This document shows positions 56,961 to 64,000 of a stretch of 64,000 nucleotides of DNA, one piece after another. Numbering within the stretch: the first letter of the stretch is position 1; every line of letters begins with the position of its first letter. The notes under the pieces were generated by a model, which was not told the DNA's origin, searched no databases, and saw only the letters and a list, made by a program, of their open reading frames with translations. The position numbers were made by a program, and so were the translations under genes. This DNA is from Opisthorchis felineus (Eukaryota > Platyhelminthes > Trematoda > Opisthorchiida > Opisthorchiidae), in NCBI GenBank assembly GCA_004794785.1, contig SJOL01009991.1, positions 68,395 through 132,394 of the forward strand. The letters run 5' to 3'.

Positions 56961-58549
56961 CTCTACTTTGTGTAACGTAATTGAAACTTGACTTTACCCC
57001 TCACACATGTTTATCGTATGACCTAATGTGTGTGTACCTCTCTTTCTCCCTATTACAGATAACCCCAATGAACAACCACAAGCCCCAGACAGGACGCAGT
57101 AACCCTCTTGTATATCCCTTTTAGTGACCTTGAGCTATTGCTGTACGTGCACATAACTTGTGCCTGTAGTTTCAGTTTCAATACACGCACGTTGCTACTT
57201 TTCTCCGGTCTTCTTTCCTGCGTCACCCAATCTGTGCAATGTGTGCTCTCTGTGCCTTGTGATTTCAATGATATCAATTTCCATATCTGCACATTTCAGA
57301 ACCGGCGTGTGTCGTCTCTGCATCCTCGCGAAAGTCGAACATTGCTGATTTCCTGACATCCCACGCTACATTTACGTGATACTAAGAATGATAATATGCG
57401 ATTAACGCCGATATTTAGATACCTTGAAGAGCTGTTTTGTGCAGCTTAGTCGATCTAGCCTGAGGTGCCTAAATAAATGTATTGTCCCGAGCGTTACCTA
57501 TCCAAAGACCCATGGTTCCCAGTTGTCTTTCGTGAGCTGTCGTCCAAGGAGAAATACGAAGCCACTGATTTACAGTATAGTAGGTGTAAAGTGTAGTGTA
57601 AAGTAGGTGTAAAGGTGTAGTAGCAGTTTGAGCATCTTTATAGATGACCTGGGACAATAGCTGAGCTTTGAGTTACGTAGCATCCAAACTGTAGCTGGCT
57701 GCGATGTCACCTTAAATAATGAAATGCAGTTTAAAGCGCTTGATCAAGAAACGCACAGTAACCTGACTTGGGATGGTCAGTTGAGACCTATGTCATACAA
57801 GTCCCGTAATTCGGAAGTGCGGGTTGTGTGACGTGACAAAATCACAGAAAATAATCGAATAAGCATATAAGCTAGACGACCAGATGTGTTTGAACCTAGA
57901 AGGTATGTACAACCTAGCTTCCATCATACATCAATGCGGAGTGCAGCGTGCATTGTTGACCAGTGATATATATACGTAAGATCGGTGTTGGCTGATATTG
58001 CCCGAGAGCCCCAGTTTCTTGGGTCAAACTATTTCGATGGTTGTTCAGTTTCATAATATTTTCCTGTGATAGATGATTTCCACTTTATGAGGGAAACTAC
58101 TGATAAAGTTGCTGAAAACTCTTCGTCAGCTCACTACCCTTCTTGAGTTTCATCAGCTAGGTGCAGTTCTTGAATTTCCTTCGACCTTATGTTCTGTTTG
58201 TGTCCAAACTATAAGCAAATTTGCATACAATTTTGGTTTTCACGGGGAAGTTGCCTGAATCCAGTCTGAATTTCTCGAACTGTCCATCTCTCAAATGTTC
58301 ATGCATAAAAAGAACTTTTTAACCCGACACATGTTTTATTTCCCGAAAAGCCTTGTAGGATTCACTTTTCGAAGCCCTCCAAAAATATGATCCCCGTCGA
58401 ATTTGTTTTGCCACCAGACTTATTTGGGATAATGCTCGATCCAAGAAAAATAGCAAAATCTGTATTGCCAATGGTGAACTGGCATCCGTTCCCGTATTAG
58501 TCTGACACACCGAAAGAAGCCGAATGAACTCCGCATACAATCCGTAACA
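56961..58549. other. Intergenic, nothing recognised
   Basis: Short ORFs only. A direct repeat of GTAGGTGTAAAG occurs at about 57580-57615. Confidence 0.35.
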
Positions 58550-58860
58550 CCGCACACACCTTGTGCTAGGCTGCTTGTGCACTCATCCGTACCTGGTGCA
58601 AACTGGAGGGAATAAGACCGAGAAATGAAAAGCAGGGACACCTCTAAAGCCATCAGCTTGTCCATCTGGCCATCCATAATTGTCAATTCAAATGGACATT
58701 TGAACAGTTGACTGGCACAGTGTATGCAAAAGTTCATATGATACACGGCGCGACCTATGAGACGCATCCTAAGCACATATATGACCGTTTGGTCATCATT
58801 CAGCCAGGTCCGCACAACTGTGGTCAAGAAGTGTTCCCTGCAGCATCGCTGTGGGCAGTC
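58550..58860 (-). repeat. Repeat family R3, copy 2
   Basis: Partner of 15235-15540 in the same orientation. The minus-strand frame at 58420-58827 (135 codons) covers it and shows the related MRLIGRAVYHMNFCIHC segment. Confidence 0.5.
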
Positions 58861-61800
58861 AATGTATCAAAATATTGGTAGCTCAGATGCGCTTACTGGC
58901 GGTTGATTAGATGACCGTTAATCCGTTCGCCGAGCTTGGTAAGTAGTTTGCAAACATTAGTGGAGGAGACACCATTAGGACGCGGTTGGGTAGACCCACC
59001 TACTAAATTTGTTTGAAATATTGTGGTCAAGTGAAGATAAATGAAACAAGACTCAGCTGCTCGGAATCTCGAAAAAAAAAACTTCTGTAGTGTTGTTCAT
59101 GGTTACATCTCCCATTAGCTCTGAGACGATTTAACTGAAGTGTTGAAGTGGGTCAGGTGACCACAATGTCATCAGATTAGTCAGAAAATCCCCAAGGACA
59201 AAATACCTTTGAAAAATAGAATAAATGGCTTCAAATTTGAATTTCGGCCCAAAAATAAAATCATTCTGAGCTGAGAAACTGATAGTTACTGAAGAGCTGC
59301 TGTATCTTTTGTAACCAGTATTCGAACGGGCGACTCTACTGTTATTAAGTTCCAATGGCTGCTCAGCAGTGGTGACATTCAAGTAGGAAATGTCTTGTGA
59401 TATGACTGACTGGCTGCTCACGTGACGACTTCCCAGATAAAAGGCCTATGCAAATTGTGAGACGTTTATCTTTCTGAGTTAATTACTTATTTTTCGGCTA
59501 ATTAAATAATTTTGGAGCTTTCAGTGTGGAGTTGTAACTTCACACTTTTTGCGCTGTCCTCAAAATAATGATAATTGTGCGAGGTTGGAACGTCTAGCAA
59601 CGAGATCAGACGGAACGGTGTATGCTAACAGTCAGCAGGCGTTAGCCATAGTAAGAACATGTGACGATCTCCATAGTACAACAAACAGTGAGTGGAATTT
59701 CTCTGACTCTATTTCTAACTGTGAATAATGGCGAATGATTCTTGAAGCCGCTATAGGCCCTCTACATCCTTCATAAATCTTGATTTTTTCCTTTAATGAA
59801 TGTAACCCCTTTCTATTACGACCGACACACTCATCCTCAGTTTGCATCCTTTTGATTTCTTCTTGTCATAATACAGAACTTGTATACACAAGTTTTTCTT
59901 CATGAGGTTACACGCCATCCTTTATTATTTTTACTCTCTAGTGAGTTGTCCGGTGATTCTTCTGAACATTCTAGTCATTCACGTAGCTTTTTGATGCTGT
60001 CGAGGATGAACTGATCTGGAATGTACTACTGAATTTCTCTTAACAGGACGTGCTTAACAATCATACGTTGAAAATGAAAGGCAATCTATTTTGTTCTACA
60101 AAAATACTCTCAACTCGGATCTTCTGCTTTTGTGACGTCAAAAACCCTTCCGGTTTAATCCTATCCTATGTTTGTCGACGTTGATTGTATCACCTAGGCG
60201 GCCGAACGCGCGTTAGCATGGCAACCATCTAGTCTGTTTAAATGAGCGCTAAATGCTTCTCTATGCGTGCACCGCATCTTCTTTTAACAGAACCAAATGC
60301 TGCCATCTCCTCGTCATTTACATTAACACCAGGACCGCTACAAAATTCGCCGTCCCATACGACTGGCTGCAATCAATTCTTTCTGCAAAACGTAGCAGAA
60401 GTAAAACTATCACGTGGTAACTAGTGATAGTCGTACCTCAGAGAGGATGTCAAAAATTACCTATCTATTTATAGTGGATTTTGGCCATCTCTGTTGGAAG
60501 TAGCCCATATCCAAAACATTAAACCACAATTCAAGAGTTTTTATTATTATTCATTTTCACTTAGCTATTGGAAGATTGCTGAATCTGAGGTGTGTGTGTC
60601 TGTGGCCTAACGACGTCGGGCATTTCACCGCATATTTATGAGTTCAGACAGCAACTACGTTCCCATTTAATCACTGGGTGTTAGATAGTGATCCTGACCG
60701 TGAATTGGACGTGTTCTGTTTACTTTAGCCTGAATTTATGTTTATGCGGTCATTCAGCCCTCATAAATTTCAAGCATGCCTCACAATTATTGCATTGTTA
60801 AGCAAAAGTCTGATTCACGCATTCGGCTTACGGTTATCATAACAGTTACGTGTGTAATTGGAATGCAACATCCACGTCAGTTGTTAATCAACATTTATTT
60901 GTGTAGATTACTTTGTCAAATTCAGCCTCTATACGTAACATTAGTCAACCAAATACTTTCTACACGATTTCACCCCATAAACTACTCGCAAACCGTGTCG
61001 GCGGCATTCAACACGGCCTAGTTTGGACGACGTAACTACATTTTTGCCACAACTGCAATCTGCAGATTTCTTGCGCGGCTTGATAAAATGCCATTGATAT
61101 CAAAGCCTGTTCACGCCGAAGTAACACCCAAAGGATTTAAAACTACAGGCCCATGCTACTCAGGCCAGCGCGAAAGCCTACGACCGATCGATGGCAGTTT
61201 CACCTGCTGCATTTCTTGGATTTGAGACTGGCTCAAAAACCAGACTGCACCGTCAAAATTGTTACCGTTGGGTTCCATGTTTTTATTCAGCATTCGTCAT
61301 TACAGTTTCACCTGGTAAGTTGTGAGAATGAAGCAATAAATGACAATTTTTTGTCAAAAATCCCTTTACTACTTTTAATAACAATTGATAGTTAGGTCCT
61401 GGAATGTTTTGTGGCCAGAATTGACCGCAGTAGTCGTAACAATGATGTCTTTTCGCTACGCTGTTGCAGTCGCGGGTTATTTTTTCTACCAAGGTTTTCT
61501 TGCCGCACAATCCTCCTGAGTGAATTGTATGTAGTATGCAAGTTACAACAAGTAAGCAGTTGCCGTGGCGACAAAAAGTATCCCTCAAAAGTGTTCAACT
61601 GTGCACTTGACCCCAACAAAGTTGACTGTTTTATATCTATACGTGTGTTCGATTCCATTCTATTTTTTGTACCCCGGATGGGGACACTTTACAGCGCGTA
61701 CGCAAACTGTACCACTCATGCATGAGATAAAATACCAGAAGTGAAATCCAGCTTCGTCTCCACCACAGATCGCGGCCAGTGGGACCCATGGCCTGGAACC

Positions 61801-63444
61801 GTCACCTCAGAAAGAAATGATATGCTAACCTACGGAGTCTTAAATCGTCGCTGTTCAAGCCTGCTGCTATCCAGACCACGAATGCGGATGGGCGTTGCAG
61901 TGACCTTCAGTCGTCCAATAGAGCCGATCTCTTCCTCCTAACTTTGTTGGTCCATACAGAGTAGCTAGTTGAGAAAGGAAGCCCACCCTGGTCTGTGTTG
62001 TGAAGCTTGGCGCTAGTTGCACGCACTTTTAGTTCTGGTCTGGACTTGTATTCCTGCTTTATGGCGGTGCATCATTTTTCCTACAGAAAAAGGCTTTTTA
62101 AGCGCAGCACCAGAATTTTTCTCCCCAATACCACGTCAATGGTAGGGAGTTGAATGAACAACACAACTGTTTTAGGCATTCCCGTCCGTCGTGTAGATTC
62201 ACAGCGAAAACTCGATCAATGAGAGTGTGCATCTTAGCTTAATGCCTGTGCAGGTTATCGGTCATATTTTTGTTTATTTCGCCGTAATCAAGACTCAGTA
62301 TAGATACAATTGTTCCCCAAACTGGAAACAAGTTTTTTTTGCCTTCTATGGTATTGCTGCGTGTTTGTGTGGAGAGACTTCGAAAAACCGCGCTTTCGGC
62401 TCCCCTTCGGTAAGATTTTCTATTAACCAGCTAGACCATTGAAAGTAGTTTGACTTTTCTTTATGACACATCAGTGAACAAAACTACGTAGTTGTCCAAG
62501 ATGCAGTAGTTCATGTGATAACCCTAATATCGGCCCAGCTACGCTCTGAGTCAGCAGTTGCGCATTCGATTGGATAAAAGTACAATCGAGAGTTCTATGG
62601 GAACCTTGGTAGAACCTCTCACTCGCAGCAAATGGTTTGCAAGAGGCAGATTTTTCCAATGACAATGAATGAGTATTCTCAGGATGAGCTTCCTGAACTG
62701 GATAATAGGTGCAGGGTGTGCCAGTGCCGCATCTAACCATGCAGTGCTATCATAAAAACACGCATTATAGAAGTAGGGTAAGGAACACACTTTAACCAAC
62801 TAGAGTAGAGTAATACGACTGCACTGAGCTCATGCATGCAGCCGATCGGCAATGGAAGGTTTGGTAATCTCCATTTGAACAAGTACACTAGGTGTACCGG
62901 ATGAGGAACGCAGTTTTCATCATCCGAGCAAATTTGCATGGTCGTGCTTAGTACATCAATGTTTCTGACTCCTAATCGGAATACATTGCTGAAAACACAC
63001 GTCACAGGCACAGCATGGACAACGAGTAGTCTCCAACCAACGCGAAGTTAGCACTCGGCTGATCATCCGGTTAAGCGATGCCTCGATGGCTAAGTATATA
63101 CGCTCCACAGAAGTAAGACAGTGGAATCATTCCATTCACAGGTCAATGTAACCCTCAGTTTAATCACTCTTGTGAATTTTCTCGTAAAACCGAGCACGTC
63201 TTTGTTGTTCCTGCCACCCTCACAGCACTCGAAATCGGTAGCCAAACGGCCATAATGAACATACCTAGGTTCTTCTGTTCCTCAGGTCAGTATACACGCT
63301 CTCCACCGGTAGCACTTTTCCGCTTCTCTTTGCTATTTCCCTACAGTTTTGATAGGGATTTGTGGGTGCGTTGTAGAAACATCCCAGTAGTTGTGACCAA
63401 TACTGGTAACTATTCCGGATGTTGATGAAGGAGCATTTTGTATC
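58861..63444. other. Intergenic, nothing recognised
   Basis: About 4.6 kb with only short ORFs. No RNA gene, SINE or LINE landmark was found. Confidence 0.35.
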
Positions 63445-63462
63445 GGGGTGGGGGTGGGTGGG
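63445..63462 (+). other. G-quadruplex motif
   Basis: Four G tracts of 4, 5, 3 and 3 separated by single T (GGGGTGGGGGTGGGTGGG). One-base loops make this pattern a strong predicted quadruplex. No gene is recognised beside it. Confidence 0.7.
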
Positions 63463-64000
63463 TAAATGCTTCTTATAAGGCTATTTTGGTAGGGTTTTCA
63501 CTTATTGAAAGCATTCCGTGCGCTGCAATCATTCCCATAGGAAGGTTACTTAATCCTGGGAGGTGGTACATTGGGGAGTCGTAGGCACACAGTTGTTGCT
63601 ATTTGGATTGCTGTCGTCAGAGATTTAACTGTTTCTTCTTTTTGCGTAACCGAGATTACTTTAAAAACGCTCGTTTTGGAAGAAGCATACTTGGAAAGCG
63701 CTGAGAAACTTTAGAAACGGAGTGTTGTTTGACGTATAGCTCCGATCGTTCTCTCATCATATGACCTGGCCAGGTTTCGAAAATGAGGTCGGCTGGGGCA
63801 GAAGCGGTTAATGCAAGTTTGGAACCTTTCAGCCGCTATAGAGCCTCGGTTCTTTTCATAATTTCTGGAGGACCTGACATAGATTATTTGTTGCTGACTG
63901 CTAGAAGACGTGTTTGTTTAATATTCCTTTGTAAAAAGTGATTCTGGAAGGCTTAACCAGAGACAAGGCAACGTGGACCGGTGAGCGCAATACGACGAAC
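63463..64000. other. Right edge, nothing recognised
   Basis: No feature supported. Confidence 0.35.

Noticed and set aside
1..64000. CRISPR arrays, bacterial operons or prophage
   Set aside because: No regular short repeats with spacers, no ribosome-binding-site-led gene runs; introns and pol III SINEs mark a eukaryote.

Overview
This window looks like non-coding-rich genomic DNA of a flatworm, most probably a digenean trematode. The grounds are: one multi-exon gene with short exons and introns of 4 to 12 kb; GT-AG introns; no bacterial operon structure; and dense decayed retrotransposons, namely several related LINE families, a Ty3/gypsy remnant and a tRNA-derived SINE whose read-through peptide resembles ones I associate with liver and lung flukes. 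The organism call rests on general resemblance and memory, not on a search.

One host gene can be supported firmly. It is a plus-strand Rho guanine-nucleotide exchange factor of the Trio/Kalirin/p63RhoGEF (ARHGEF25) type. Five coding exons (12052-12987, 25300-25803, 29725-30007, 34908-35341, 43734-44048) join in frame (intron phases 0, 0, 1, 0) to a predicted protein of 823 residues: an acidic N-terminus, a DH domain, a PH domain, and a long low-complexity Ser/Pro/His-rich tail. All four introns have good donor and acceptor sites. The DH and PH domains carry Ser/Pro-rich insertions.

Region by region: 1-12000 is upstream intergenic DNA with inverted-repeat elements (1-1283 and 2871-3660), a diverged tandem repeat, a minus-strand LINE fragment (family B) at 6860-8060, and a minus-strand ORF with a GIY-YIG-like motif at 10290-10826. 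Intron 1 (12988-25299) holds LINE A and LINE B copies, a Ty3/gypsy reverse transcriptase/RNase H remnant and two kinds of SINE. Intron 2 holds a third LINE tail (family C). Intron 3 holds a LINE A copy whose 5' part is inverted against its 3' part. Intron 4 holds the best LINE A copy (36820-40300), itself interrupted by a SINE and flanked by 47-bp direct repeats. After the stop codon at 44048 there is a possible long 3' UTR. From about 46 to 64 kb I see no host gene, only SINEs, LINE A copies (49560-50600 minus, 53930-56960 plus), a repeat shared with intron 1, and a G-quadruplex motif near the right edge.

The window is best read as one signalling gene inside a retrotransposon graveyard. Nested insertions (SINE inside LINE, twice) give a relative order: LINEs first, SINEs later. 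LINEs A and B share related endonuclease and reverse-transcriptase domains. LINEs of this type usually supply the machinery that moves SINEs, but I see no direct evidence here of which LINE served the SINE. I found no evidence of a novel multi-gene system.
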